DNA of 64,000 bases from Micromonospora vinacea (GCF_015751785.1 NZ_JADOTY010000001.1:6138001-6202000), one strand, 5' to 3'; shown: positions 35,768 to 44,583, counted from the stretch's first letter. Made by a program: numbers and translations. The notes: generated from the sequence alone by a model not told the origin.

Positions 35768-36178
35768 ATGGACATCACTATTCACACGTGCTCCCTGCCG
35801 CACACCGACCCGGACGCCTCGCTGGCCTTCTACCGCGACGCCCTCGGCTTCGAGGTCCGTAGCGACGTCGGTCAGGGCACGATGCGTTGGATCACGGTTG
35901 GCCCCGCCGACCAGCCCGGCACGTCCATCCTCCTGGCGCCGCCGGCCGCGGACCCCGGGGCCACCGAGGACGAGCGCCGCACCATCACCGAGATGATGGC
36001 CAAGGGCACCTACGGCTGGATCCTGCTGGCCACGCGGGACCTCGACACCACCTTTGAGAAGGTGCAGGCCGGCGACGCCGAGGTCGTCCAGGAGCCGACC
36101 GAGCAGCCGTACGGCATCCGCGACTGCGCCTTCCGCGATCCCGCCGGCAACCTGGTCCGCATCCAGGAGCTTCGCTGA
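35768..36178 (+). CDS. VOC-superfamily protein
   Basis: A 136-residue glyoxalase/bleomycin-resistance-fold protein: TCSLPHTDPDASLAFYRDALGFEVRSDV, then ITVGPADQPGTSILLAPP, and the closing strand CAFRDPAGNLVRIQEL with a metal-ligand Glu. An ATG nine bases upstream is in frame but overlaps the probable -10; ATG 35768 is preferred. Function likely lyase or antibiotic binding, unspecified. Confidence 0.82.
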   Translation: MDITIHTCSLPHTDPDASLAFYRDALGFEVRSDVGQGTMRWITVGPADQPGTSILLAPPAADPGATEDERRTITEMMAKGTYGWILLATRDLDTTFEKVQAGDAEVVQEPTEQPYGIRDCAFRDPAGNLVRIQELR

Positions 36179-36262
36179 GCCGTCCGGTCCTCGATGTGCA
36201 CCGTTCGGGACAGCTGACGAGACCGGTCACGAATCAAGAAGCGCCGGTCGCCCGGCCGCAAA

Positions 36263-36275
36263 TAGCGTGATCGCC
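36263..36275 (+). promoter_or_regulatory. Leaderless -10 element of the second VOC gene
   Basis: TAGCGT (36263-36268) stands seven bases before ATG 36276 without a ribosome-binding site, nearly identical to the element at 35755. Confidence 0.5.
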
Positions 36276-36902
36276 ATGACATCCATCGCATCCGTCACCC
36301 TCGACGTGGCCGACCCCGCGGTCACCCAGCGCTTCTACACCGCCGCCTTCGGTCTGGACAGGCAGATTCGCCTGCGGGCCTCGGAGGCACCGACGAGCGG
36401 CTTCCGTGGGTTCACGCTGGCGCTCACGGTGTCCCAGCCGGCCACCGTCAACAGCCTCATCGGCACCGCCCTGGACGCCGGTGCCACGTCGCTGAAGCCT
36501 GCCGCGAAGTCGCTCTGGGGCTACGGCGGTGTCGTCCAAGCCCCGGACGGGACGATCTGGAAGATCGCGACCTCGGCGAAGAAGGACAGCGGCCCGGCTA
36601 CCCGGCAGATCGACGAGATGGTGCTCCTGCTCGGAGTCGCGGACGTGGCTGCGAGCAAGCGGTTCTACGTCGAGCGCGGCCTTGCGGTGGCAAAGAGCTT
36701 CGGCCGCATGTACGTCGAGTTCGTTGCCGGGTCCAGCCCCGTGAAGCTGGCGCTTTACCGACGTCGTGCCCTCGCCAAGGACGTCGGCGTCGCTCCCGGC
36801 GGCACCGGGTCGCATCGACTCACGATCGGCGGCGACGGCGGGCATTTCACCGACCCGGACGGGTTCGCCTGGGAAGCCTCATCGCTGGCGACCGCGAAGT
36901 GA
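36276..36902 (+). CDS. VOC-superfamily protein with two repeats
   Basis: A 208-residue protein with two VOC modules. The first starts SVTLDVADPAVTQRFYTAAFGL and ends GVVQAPDGTIWKIATS; the second starts DEMVLLLGVADVAASKRFYVERGL and ends GHFTDPDGFAWEAS. Two modules can form one metal-binding barrel within one chain. Usual metal ligands are only partly visible, so it may be a binding protein. Follows the other VOC gene by 97 bases with its own leaderless-type promoter. Confidence 0.78.
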   Translation: MTSIASVTLDVADPAVTQRFYTAAFGLDRQIRLRASEAPTSGFRGFTLALTVSQPATVNSLIGTALDAGATSLKPAAKSLWGYGGVVQAPDGTIWKIATSAKKDSGPATRQIDEMVLLLGVADVAASKRFYVERGLAVAKSFGRMYVEFVAGSSPVKLALYRRRALAKDVGVAPGGTGSHRLTIGGDGGHFTDPDGFAWEASSLATAK

Positions 36903-36903
36903 C

Positions 36904-37029
36904 TGGAGGAACGGCCTCGACGAGCCCTATCAGTACTTTCTGATCCGACCGCAGCGCATCCAGGCCTGGCGGGAGGCGAACGAGCTGGAGGGACGCGTCC
37001 TCATGCGTGACGGCCGCTGGCTCGGCTGA
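36904..37029 (+). pseudogene. C-terminal remnant of a pyridoxamine 5'-phosphate oxidase-like gene
   Basis: About 41 codons directly after the VOC stop read DEPYQYFLIRPQRIQAWREAN then GRVLMRDGRWLG and a TGA. This is the conserved C terminus of PNPOx-fold flavoenzymes from actinomycetes. There is no start codon in place and no preceding domain; the frame upstream runs through the VOC gene out of phase. It looks like the tail left by a deletion. Confidence 0.55.
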
Positions 37030-37114
37030 TCGCGCGATGTACCTGTAGCACCATGATCGGGGCCAGAGGGTGCGTAACGTGCAGGGGTAAACGTTGTCGC
37101 GACGAGGAGACTTC

Positions 37115-37534
37115 ATGTCCAAGCCACCGCTTCCCGAGGCCGCGGTCGCCATGCTCCAGAAGCCGAACCCCGCCGTCATGACCACCCTTCGCAACGGTGG
37201 CCAGCCGGTGTCCGCCGCCACCTGGTACCTGTGGGAGGACGGCCGGATCCTGGTCAACATGGACGAGAGCCGCCGCCGGCTGGAGCACGTCCGCAACGAC
37301 CCCCGGGTGGCCCTCACCGTGCTCGACGAGGCGGGCTGGTACACCCACGTCAGCATCATCGGGCACGTCGCCGAGTTGCGCCCCGACGAGAACCTCGCGG
37401 ACATCGACCGGTTGTCGGAGCACTACACGGGCAACGCGTACCCACGCCGGGACCGCGCCCGGGTCAGTGCCCTGATCGAGGTCGACCGCTGGCACGGTTG
37501 GGGCGCGCAGAAGGACAACGACCAGATCGGTTGA
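37115..37534 (+). CDS. PPOX-class F420/flavin-dependent oxidoreductase
   Basis: A 139-residue split-beta-barrel protein of the PNPOx-like, probably F420-dependent, class: NPAVMTTLRNGGQPVSAATWYLWEDGRILVNMDESRRRLEHVRNDPRVALTVLD and HVSIIGHVAEL. Such enzymes use F420H2 or FMN to reduce small molecules. GAGGAGA (37104-37110) precedes ATG 37115; a start 21 bases upstream lacks it. The nearby PNPOx-like remnant (36904-37029) is of a related fold but not part of this gene. Confidence 0.82.
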   Translation: MSKPPLPEAAVAMLQKPNPAVMTTLRNGGQPVSAATWYLWEDGRILVNMDESRRRLEHVRNDPRVALTVLDEAGWYTHVSIIGHVAELRPDENLADIDRLSEHYTGNAYPRRDRARVSALIEVDRWHGWGAQKDNDQIG

Positions 37535-37545
37535 CCGTTGCCGCC

Positions 37546-37587
37546 CGCCCTGGCGCCCTCGACGACAGCCGTCAGGGCGCCAGGGCG
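37546..37587. terminator. Bidirectional terminator between PPOX and symporter genes
   Basis: Perfect 14-base arms (CGCCCTGGCGCCCT and complement) with a 14-base loop, between the convergent stop codons. The motif AGCCGTCAGGGCG is repeated directly next to it. Confidence 0.75.
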
Positions 37588-37594
37588 TCAGCCG

Positions 37595-38479
37595 TCAGGG
37601 CGTCAGTGCGGTGGCGGACCGGGTGCCGACGCGGGTCACCAGGTAGCCGAAGGCTGCCGCGGTGAAGAACATGACGATGCCGTAGACGGCGCCGGGGATG
37701 GCCATCTGGGTGCTGTCGAGCAGCGCCGGGCTGAGCGCGATCGTGATGGCCAGGGTGCTGTTGTGGATGCCGATCTCGAACCCGGCGGCCGTCGCGGCGC
37801 TCCGGTCCACACCGGCGAGGCGCGGCACCCCGTACCCGATGGCGAGGCTGAGCAGGTTGAAGGCGAGCACTGCCAGGCCGACCGAGACGAAGTAGTCGGC
37901 GATGTTCTCCCGCTCGCCGAGCACCGCGCCGGCGATCACCGCGACGAGGACGACGACGGAGAGGATCCGGACCGGGCGGTTCAGCCGCTCGGCCACCTGC
38001 GGCATCCGTGCACGGATGAGCATGCCGATCGCGACCGGGACGAGCACGATGGCGAAGACCTGGAGCACCTTGTCGAACTGGAGGCCGATGCTCCTCCCGT
38101 CAGGCAGGAAGTACGCCGCCGACAGGTTGACCAGGATCGGCAGGGTGAACACGGCGAGCACCGAGTTGATGGCGGTCAGGGTGATGTTCAGGGCCACGTG
38201 CCCGCCGAACAGATGGCTGTAGAGGTTGGCGGTGGTGCCGCCCGGTGACGCGGCCAGCAGCATCATGCCGACGGCCAGCTCGGGTGCGAGGTCGAACGCG
38301 AGGACGAGGCAGAAGCAGAGCGCCGGCAGCACCAGCACCTGGCAGACCAGTGCGATGACGGCGGCTCGTGGATGGTGGGCCACCCGGCGGAAATCCGCGG
38401 TGGTCAGTCCGAGACCGAGACCGAGCATGATGATGCCGAGGGCGACGGGTAGTCCGATCAGAGTCACGGCGGAGTCCAT
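37595..38479 (-). CDS. Bile acid:sodium symporter family transporter
   Basis: A 294-residue polytopic membrane protein with about nine to ten helices. Family marks: GLGLTTADFRRVAHHPRA, MMLLAASPGGTTANLYSHLFGG (the sodium/substrate loop) and AGFEIGIHNSTLAITIALSP. Actinomycete members of this BASS/SBF group move organic anions with sodium; true bile acid transport is not implied. A palindrome CGTTACC-N4-GGTAACG lies 10 bases above the start. Confidence 0.88.
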   Translation of the reverse strand: MDSAVTLIGLPVALGIIMLGLGLGLTTADFRRVAHHPRAAVIALVCQVLVLPALCFCLVLAFDLAPELAVGMMLLAASPGGTTANLYSHLFGGHVALNITLTAINSVLAVFTLPILVNLSAAYFLPDGRSIGLQFDKVLQVFAIVLVPVAIGMLIRARMPQVAERLNRPVRILSVVVLVAVIAGAVLGERENIADYFVSVGLAVLAFNLLSLAIGYGVPRLAGVDRSAATAAGFEIGIHNSTLAITIALSPALLDSTQMAIPGAVYGIVMFFTAAAFGYLVTRVGTRSATALTP

Positions 38480-38489
38480 GGCACAACAT

Positions 38490-38507
38490 CGTTACCACCC
38501 GGTAACG
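38490..38507. promoter_or_regulatory. Palindrome upstream of the symporter gene
   Basis: CGTTACC (38490-38496) and GGTAACG (38501-38507) with four bases between, immediately above the symporter ATG (38479). Its size fits an operator of a dimeric repressor. Confidence 0.45.
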
Positions 38508-38539
38508 CCGCCACAATCCCCCATGTGGCTGGACGGCTC

Positions 38540-38568
38540 TTGACCCCGGACGGTGATCGGCTTAACTT
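38540..38568 (+). promoter_or_regulatory. Promoter of the chitinase gene
   Basis: TTGACC (38540-38545), 17-base spacer, TAACTT (38563-38568). The region that follows up to 38605 is unusually A+T-rich for this genome. The 12-base direct repeats known from Streptomyces chitinase promoters were not seen. Confidence 0.5.
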
Positions 38569-38625
38569 CATCAATCAGATAACTCTCTTTACTAATTCTG
38601 CTTGATGTCTCGTGGGAGTGTGCCG

Positions 38626-39969
38626 ATGCGACCATTCCGCCACCGCCGTCTCACCGCCGTCGTCGCCCTGGCGACAGTGCTGGTCACCGCCGCTCCGCCC
38701 ACCGCCGCCAGCGCCGGCGACAACCACCAGCGCCGCACCGGTTACCACCGGGTCGGCTACTTCACCCAGTGGGGCATCTACGGGCGGGCCTTCCCGGTCA
38801 AGAAACTCGACACCTCCGGGGCGGCGAGCCGCCTCACCCACCTCAACTACGCCTTCGGCAACGTCAGCGAGGACGGCCGCTGCTACGTGGACGGTGGGCC
38901 GGGTGAGGGCGACGCCTGGGCCGACTACCAGCGCCCCGTCCCGGCCGAGGAGAGCGTCGACGGCGTCGCGGACGCCCCGGGCCAGGCGCTCAACGGCAAC
39001 TTCGGCCAGCTCGCCAAGCTCAAGGCCAAGCACCCCGAACTGAAGGTGCTGATCTCGCTGGGCGGCTGGAGCTGGTCGACGTACTTCTCGAACGCGGCCC
39101 GCACCGACGCCTCCCGCAAGGCGTTCGTCACGTCCTGCATCGACCTCTACCTCAAGGGCAACCTGCCCGGCGGCGACGGCGCCGCGGGCGGCCCGGGCGC
39201 CGGGGCCGGCGTCTTCGACGGCATCGACCTCGACTGGGAGTGGCCCAACTGGGAGGGTGAGCCCGGCAACGTCATCCGCCCGGAGGACCGGGAGAACTTC
39301 ACCAAGCTGCTCGCCGAGTTCCGCCGGCAGCTCGACGCGTACGGGCGCACGACCCGCGCGCACCACCCGCTGACCGCGTTCCTGCCGGCCAGCCCGGCCA
39401 CCATGGACGCCGGCTACGAGGGTCGCAAGATCTTCAAGTACCTGGACTTCGCCACAGTGCAGGGGTACGACTTCCACGGCGGCTGGGACGCGCGGGCCAA
39501 CCAGCAGTCGGCGCTTCGCGTCCCGACGGGCGCCCCGGACAACCCGGACTTCTCCGTCGAGGTGGCCATCGACGGGTGGATCGCCCGTGGCGCGCCGCGC
39601 GACAAGCTCGTGCTCGGCATCCCCTACTACGGTCGCGGCTGGACCGGCATCACCGGCGGCGGCAACGGCCTGTTCCAACCGGCCACCGGGCCCGCGCCGG
39701 CCACCTTCGAGGCCGGGTACGAGGACTACAAGAAGCTCAAGACGCTGGCCGGCAACGGCTACACGGTGCACCGCGACCTGCGCGCCGGGCACGCCTGGCT
39801 GTTCGACGGTACGACGTTGTGGACGTACGACGACCCGGCGGTCGTGTTGCAGAAGACGCTCTACATCCGACGGGCCGGCCTGGCCGGCGCCATGATCTGG
39901 TCGCTCGACGGCGACGACGACAACGCCACGCTGACCAAGACGATCGGCCTCGGCCTGACCACCTGGTAG
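38626..39969 (+). CDS. Secreted GH18 chitinase
   Basis: A 447-residue exported enzyme. Signal peptide 1-30 (ending TAASA-GD), then one GH18 barrel: SLGGWSWS (144-151) and the catalytic DGIDLDWEWP (198-207) with acid Glu205, later YDFHGGWD and AMIWSLDGDD. It hydrolyses chitin or other beta-1,4-GlcNAc polymers outside the cell. There is no chitin-binding module. ATG 38626 has GGGAG seven bases upstream; upstream TTG/ATG codons in frame would put nonsignal residues before the signal peptide. Confidence 0.92.
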   Translation: MRPFRHRRLTAVVALATVLVTAAPPTAASAGDNHQRRTGYHRVGYFTQWGIYGRAFPVKKLDTSGAASRLTHLNYAFGNVSEDGRCYVDGGPGEGDAWADYQRPVPAEESVDGVADAPGQALNGNFGQLAKLKAKHPELKVLISLGGWSWSTYFSNAARTDASRKAFVTSCIDLYLKGNLPGGDGAAGGPGAGAGVFDGIDLDWEWPNWEGEPGNVIRPEDRENFTKLLAEFRRQLDAYGRTTRAHHPLTAFLPASPATMDAGYEGRKIFKYLDFATVQGYDFHGGWDARANQQSALRVPTGAPDNPDFSVEVAIDGWIARGAPRDKLVLGIPYYGRGWTGITGGGNGLFQPATGPAPATFEAGYEDYKKLKTLAGNGYTVHRDLRAGHAWLFDGTTLWTYDDPAVVLQKTLYIRRAGLAGAMIWSLDGDDDNATLTKTIGLGLTTW

Positions 39970-39984
39970 CCGTACCCGATCCAC

Positions 39985-40026
39985 CCGGCCCGTCGCCGGC
40001 CGACTCCTCGGCTGGCGGCGGGCCGG
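39985..40026. terminator. Bidirectional terminator after the chitinase gene
   Basis: A long stem built of CCGGCCCG, CGCC and GCCGA with their complements, two single mismatches and a CTCC loop, between the chitinase stop and the convergent gene ending at 40088. Confidence 0.75.
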
Positions 40027-40087
40027 CGGGACGGTGCCGCGACCCGTCAGGAGGCGTGTGCCCCGCGGAGGGGGAACCGCCGCTGTG

Positions 40088-42349
40088 TCACGCCGTCGGG
40101 CTGCTGTTACCCGACGTGCCGAGGTGGATGTCGACGTCGGCGGCCCCGGTCATCTGGTCGTACGCCCTGGTCTTGAGCCGGTTGGTCTGCAGCTCGCCGT
40201 CGAGCAGCGCCGCCCGCAGAGCCTCCGCGTCCGTGATCTCCTTGCTGGTCACCGCGTCGGCCGCGGTCGTCGCGCCCTGCACGACCTCCAGGTGAGTGCC
40301 GTCGGTGGGCATCAGCTCAGCCCACTTGGCCAGGCAGTAGACCCGCTCCGGCACCTCCTGGCACTCACTGGTCAGGTCCGGCATCTCGTCGCCACTGCCG
40401 AGGTGGCTGGTGCGGAACGCGCCCAGTTCGTCGACGAACGCGGCCAGTTGCTGCTCCACCATCGGCGCGAGCCGGGTCGCCACGGCCTTGCCGAAGATCC
40501 ACCGCAGCGCCGCCAGCTCCATACCGGCCCGCACCGGGAGGTAGAGCTTTGCCCAGCTGGCGTTGAGGAAGTCACTCGGGTCGCGCTCGGGGGCGCGGGC
40601 GTCACCGGCTGACCACCAGCCGGGGTACGACACGAACGAGGCGCGCTCCCAGTCGAAGACCCGGTGCCAGAAGTCGATCTCCCACGCCTCGTCCCGCACA
40701 CTGGCCGGGAAGTGCGCCTCGACGATCTGCGAGACCATCTCGTTGACCGGTGAGTACCCGCCGCGCAGCCGCGCCTCGAACTCGTCCCCGGCCTCCTCGG
40801 CCGCCGCCAGCGCCGCGCCGCGCGTGTCCTGCCAATCCTGCAGGTCCGTCAGATAGCCCGCTACCAGCGCGTTGTAGGCGGCGTCGTCGGCGTTCTCGGC
40901 GACCAGCGTCGGGGTACGCCGGAACGCGGCGGCGAGCTGCACGTCGGCGCCGGGCCCGGCGAGCCAGCTGGCCGCGCCGACGTGGATGCGTACCCGCAGT
41001 GCCGGCTGACCGTTGGCGTCGGTGACCACCGGAACGCCGACCACCCGGGCCGCGATGCCCGACGGCGGCCGGCGGGTGAACAGGGTGAGGCTCTGCCGAA
41101 TGGTCTCGATGTCGCCGTCCCACTCCCAACCGCTGTCGAAGACGACGTCGATGTCGTAATCGGCGCTCATGTCGCCGGTGAAGCCCCACTTGTCGAGGGT
41201 GACCACCGGGGAGTAGATGGTGCGGGTCTCCACGGCGGCCGGCACGCCGGGCGCCGGGGGCACCGGCTTGACCGGCATGGCAGGCAGCGCGGCGAGAGCG
41301 TTGTCTCTGATCCGCTGGCGCCCGTCGGTGATCTTCTTGGCGAACGCCAGCGCCGGGTCCTTCACCGTCGGCGCCCAGCACACCCGGGCGCCGTACCGTT
41401 CGTGGGCCAACTCCAGCCGTTGCAGCACCTTGAAGTAGTGCAGTGTGATCGGCGTTGCCCGGTTGGGGTTGCGTACGGTCCGCTTCGAGGTCGACTCCAT
41501 GCCGGTCTCGCTCACCAGCTTGAAGTCGGTCTTGTGCTGCGTGCGGTAGCGGGCGGCGACCTTGGAGGTGGCAGTCTGGCTGTCCTTGACCGCACGGCGG
41601 CTGGTCTCCTGGCTGGCCGCCGTCACGCTGCGCGTGTAGCCGATCGTGTGGCTGGCGTTGAAGGTGCCCCAGATGCCGGTCGGGCTGGTGTACTGGCCAG
41701 TGTGGCTGGCGTTGAGCCCCCAGGTGTCGGTGAGCGACTTCTGCCGCTCGAAGCCCTCCTGCAGTTCCGTGGTGAGCGCGCTGGTGAGCTCGACGTCGGT
41801 CTGCTTCTCCGTTTCGTCCTGCTCCTCCAGGGTCAACTCACGCTTGGTGTAGGTGCGCTGCTCCAGCACCGCCTCCTCGCCGGGCGCGAGCGCCAGCGCG
41901 TAGACGTGCTCGCCGAGCGCGAAGCCCACCGGCCGGATCCGGGTCCGGTCGAGGAACGCGATGCCCACGTCGGACTGGAGCAGGCCGGCGACGAACTCCG
42001 CCTCCTGGTCACCGAGGAGGCTCTGGCGCCGGGCCGGCGGCTCGCGGTTGGTCATGCCCGAGTCCTGCCCCGGCAGCGCCGCCTCGGCGGCGTCCATGTC
42101 GTTGGCCTTCCACAGCCCCGACAGGCCGAGTTCCTTGAGCAGGTGCGGCAGCCGGTCATGGGAGAGCCCGCCGTACCGCATTGCCTCGATCAGCGCCTGC
42201 TTGACGTAGAACGGCAGCAGGGGCGTCTCCCCGTCGTCGAAGGTGAGCTGGACCGGCACGAAGTAGTTGGAGTAGACGTAGCGGTCGGAGTGCGCGGTGC
42301 TGAACCCCAGCGTCGCCAGGTCCGCGTCGGCGACGACGACTTCACCCAT
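40088..42349 (-). CDS. Large protein of unknown function (753 residues)
   Basis: I do not recognise this family. No signal peptide or transmembrane segment is seen. Residues ~150-210 are charged and Glu/Thr-rich (KRELTLEEQDETEKQTDVELTS), followed by Ser/Thr/Gly-rich stretches (NASHTGQYTSP, NASHTIGYTRSVTAAS) that look fibre-like, then a conserved-looking patch TVRNPNRATPITLHYFKVLQRLELAHERYG. A Pro-rich hinge (PAMPVKPVPPAPGVP) precedes the C-terminal half, which is Trp-rich. It starts 10 bases after its 685-residue neighbour with GAGGAG upstream of ATG, so the two are made together. A surface, fibre or conflict-related role is only a guess. Confidence 0.75.
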   Translation of the reverse strand: MGEVVVADADLATLGFSTAHSDRYVYSNYFVPVQLTFDDGETPLLPFYVKQALIEAMRYGGLSHDRLPHLLKELGLSGLWKANDMDAAEAALPGQDSGMTNREPPARRQSLLGDQEAEFVAGLLQSDVGIAFLDRTRIRPVGFALGEHVYALALAPGEEAVLEQRTYTKRELTLEEQDETEKQTDVELTSALTTELQEGFERQKSLTDTWGLNASHTGQYTSPTGIWGTFNASHTIGYTRSVTAASQETSRRAVKDSQTATSKVAARYRTQHKTDFKLVSETGMESTSKRTVRNPNRATPITLHYFKVLQRLELAHERYGARVCWAPTVKDPALAFAKKITDGRQRIRDNALAALPAMPVKPVPPAPGVPAAVETRTIYSPVVTLDKWGFTGDMSADYDIDVVFDSGWEWDGDIETIRQSLTLFTRRPPSGIAARVVGVPVVTDANGQPALRVRIHVGAASWLAGPGADVQLAAAFRRTPTLVAENADDAAYNALVAGYLTDLQDWQDTRGAALAAAEEAGDEFEARLRGGYSPVNEMVSQIVEAHFPASVRDEAWEIDFWHRVFDWERASFVSYPGWWSAGDARAPERDPSDFLNASWAKLYLPVRAGMELAALRWIFGKAVATRLAPMVEQQLAAFVDELGAFRTSHLGSGDEMPDLTSECQEVPERVYCLAKWAELMPTDGTHLEVVQGATTAADAVTSKEITDAEALRAALLDGELQTNRLKTRAYDQMTGAADVDIHLGTSGNSSPTA

Positions 42350-42359
42350 CGGTGCTCCT

Positions 42360-44417
42360 CTAAAGTGGCAGTTTGAACAGGGTTTGCAGGCCCTGGTAGG
42401 TCATCTCGTGCGAGGTGACGAAGAACCCGGGAAACAACTGGCTGAGGGCGGCCTGCCGGACGACCGTCTCCCGCACGGCGTGCGCCGTCAGCTCCTCCAG
42501 GCCGGCGACGACCTCAGCCGGCACCCCGCCCTTCCTGGCCCGCTGGTACGCGTCCGCGATCGCCTCCCAGCGACCGTCGAACGCCTCGCCGAGGTCGTCG
42601 GCGACAGTGCCCCACGTCTTCTCGAAGCGCTCCAGTTTCGTCGACGCGGTCCAGTCCACGTTGGTCACCCGGGCCGCCTCCGAGTCGACCAACAGCAGGT
42701 CGCTGCGGAGCTCACCAACGGTCGTTGACGCCTTCCACCCGAACCGCTCGGCGAGGTGGGAGGCCAACGCCTTCTCCGCGCCGGCCGCGGACGGGCTCCG
42801 GGTGAACCCGACGAGGCGCAGCAGCAGGTCCCGGTCCGGGTGGCTGAGCAGCAGTTGGGCGACCGTCTGCCGGAGCACCGCGTCGGAGCCGCGCAGGGCC
42901 GCAGCCAGCTCCGGGTTGGCCGCGCGGACCGCCTCGACGACAGTGGCGAGCGACTTCTCCGCAAACGCCTGCAACCCCGGTGAGCGAGCGACCAACTGAG
43001 CGGTCTCGGCCGCCATCCGCCGGTGTACCTGTTGGCCGAGCCGCCAGGGTTGCGCCTGCCCGGCCTTGCGCAGCGCGCGGAACTCCTCGTACGCGGCGGT
43101 CTGCAACGCCCGGTTGAACACGGTGGTCAGGCGCTGCTCGAGCTGGCGGGCGATGGCGGCCCGCACTGCGGCGGCCCGGATGTCACGGGGGGTCTTGGGC
43201 GGCTTGAGCTCCCGCAGGTCCTCGACCCGCTTGATGATCTCGTCGAGCGCCTGGCTCAGCTCCGCTCGGCTGGCCGAGCGACCGGCCGACGGCACCGTTT
43301 CCGACATGCACGCCATCAGGACCGGCTTGCCGTCGGCGCTGATCAGCGCGCTGAGCTGGGCTCCCGCACCCGCCCCAGCGAACGCCTCGGCGTGCGCAGC
43401 CTGGTTGAACACGGTCAGGGTCAGCTCGGCGTCGACCAGCAGCACCCGGCCCCGCCGGTACAACGCTTCGAGCACCTTCGGGGGGAACAGGGTACGCAGC
43501 ACGGCCAGGCCTACCTGCGGCGTGGCCAGCAGTGCCGCCCGGCCGATCGCGACGAGCAGCGCGGCGATCTGGGTGGTCAGGAGACGAAGCTCGGCGGCGG
43601 CCTCCCGGGCACCCACGATCAGCAGCGGCACGTATCGGATCGCGGCGCGCACCGCCACCCCGCCGAGTAGCCGGACCAGTTGGACCAGGCCGGTCAGCAG
43701 CTGGAAAAGGTCGCCGGCGATCCGGCCGAGCAGCCGGCCGGCGGCGAACGGGTCGAGTTCCTCCAGGTGCCGCCCGAATTCCGCCACCCAGCCGCGCCAG
43801 AGCGTCAGCAGCCGCTCGGGCACGGTGCTCGGGTCCAGCGCGGCCAGGACGCCGGCCAGCGCCTCGCGGACGACGGTGGCCTGCTCGGCGAGACGTTGCA
43901 GACCTGCCCGGGGGTCCACGGTGAGCACGATCAGGGTGGTCAGCTGCTCCTGCTGGAGGCGACCGACCAGTTGCACGAGTTTGCCGAGGTCGACCACCAC
44001 CGTCGCGAACGACTCCCCGACGCCCACCAGGAAGCCGTCGAGGAACAGCTTCGGATTGATGCCGTTCCAGGCCGCGTAGTGGCGCATCGCGTCGAGCAGC
44101 GCGGGGTCGAGGCCGAGCAGGAAGCGTCGGAACGCGCCATCCGTGTCGACGTCGGAGGCCGCCAGGTCGAAGAACGCCTCGGCCAGCCCAAGCCTCGCCA
44201 GCATCGCGACCAGGTCCCAGACGTTGTCGGCTGAGATCCGACCGGTCATCGCCTGCAACACCCGGTCGCGGGTCATCGAGCGGGTGGCGTGCGCGTCCAT
44301 CCAGTACCGTACGGTCAGCGCGACGAACTCCACCCGCGGATCCTGGGTACGTACGCCGTAGACCGCCGCCCGGTTCTCGGCGGACACCCGCGGCACACTG
44401 AACCAGTCCCGGATCAT
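42360..44417 (-). CDS. Large helical protein of unknown function (685 residues)
   Basis: Not recognised. The product is almost entirely helical and Leu/Ala-rich. Residues ~250-330 are strongly hydrophobic or amphipathic (LFQLLTGLVQLVRLLGGVAVRAAIRYVPLLIVG and IAALLVAIGRAALLATPQVG) and could enter a membrane. Near the C terminus, WRLGQQVHRRMAAE and, later, ELRSDLLLVDSEAARVTNVDWTAS are spaced like the helix and Asp...Asp/Glu-x-Lys core of restriction-endonuclease-like nucleases, though the Lys is not present. ATG 44417 gives a GGTGAG site upstream; an in-frame start 105 bases further up lacks support. Cotranscribed with the 753-residue gene, and downstream of the EACC1-like gene in the same direction. 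Confidence 0.7.
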   Translation of the reverse strand: MIRDWFSVPRVSAENRAAVYGVRTQDPRVEFVALTVRYWMDAHATRSMTRDRVLQAMTGRISADNVWDLVAMLARLGLAEAFFDLAASDVDTDGAFRRFLLGLDPALLDAMRHYAAWNGINPKLFLDGFLVGVGESFATVVVDLGKLVQLVGRLQQEQLTTLIVLTVDPRAGLQRLAEQATVVREALAGVLAALDPSTVPERLLTLWRGWVAEFGRHLEELDPFAAGRLLGRIAGDLFQLLTGLVQLVRLLGGVAVRAAIRYVPLLIVGAREAAAELRLLTTQIAALLVAIGRAALLATPQVGLAVLRTLFPPKVLEALYRRGRVLLVDAELTLTVFNQAAHAEAFAGAGAGAQLSALISADGKPVLMACMSETVPSAGRSASRAELSQALDEIIKRVEDLRELKPPKTPRDIRAAAVRAAIARQLEQRLTTVFNRALQTAAYEEFRALRKAGQAQPWRLGQQVHRRMAAETAQLVARSPGLQAFAEKSLATVVEAVRAANPELAAALRGSDAVLRQTVAQLLLSHPDRDLLLRLVGFTRSPSAAGAEKALASHLAERFGWKASTTVGELRSDLLLVDSEAARVTNVDWTASTKLERFEKTWGTVADDLGEAFDGRWEAIADAYQRARKGGVPAEVVAGLEELTAHAVRETVVRQAALSQLFPGFFVTSHEMTYQGLQTLFKLPL

Positions 44418-44464
44418 GACGGTCTCACCCGTCGGCTGCCCCAACTTCCCCACCTCCTCCGGCG

Positions 44465-44474
44465 CAGTGCACTG
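44465..44474. promoter_or_regulatory. Palindrome CAGTGCACTG above the 685-residue gene
   Basis: A perfect 10-base palindrome 48 bases above the ATG at 44417, in the 189-base gap after the EACC1-like gene. It may be an operator for the two-gene unit. Confidence 0.3.
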
Positions 44475-44583
44475 TCCGGGCAAGGAGATTCGGGCGGTAG
44501 CGCTGGGTCGAGAACCCGACATCGATCCACTTCGGAGCGCGCTACGGGCTATCCGTGCGGCGATCGATATCGGTCAACGCGGT

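Noticed and set aside
37560..37610. Short repeats AGCCGTCAGGGCG as a possible repeat array
   Set aside because: Only two copies, one being part of the terminator arm; no array structure.
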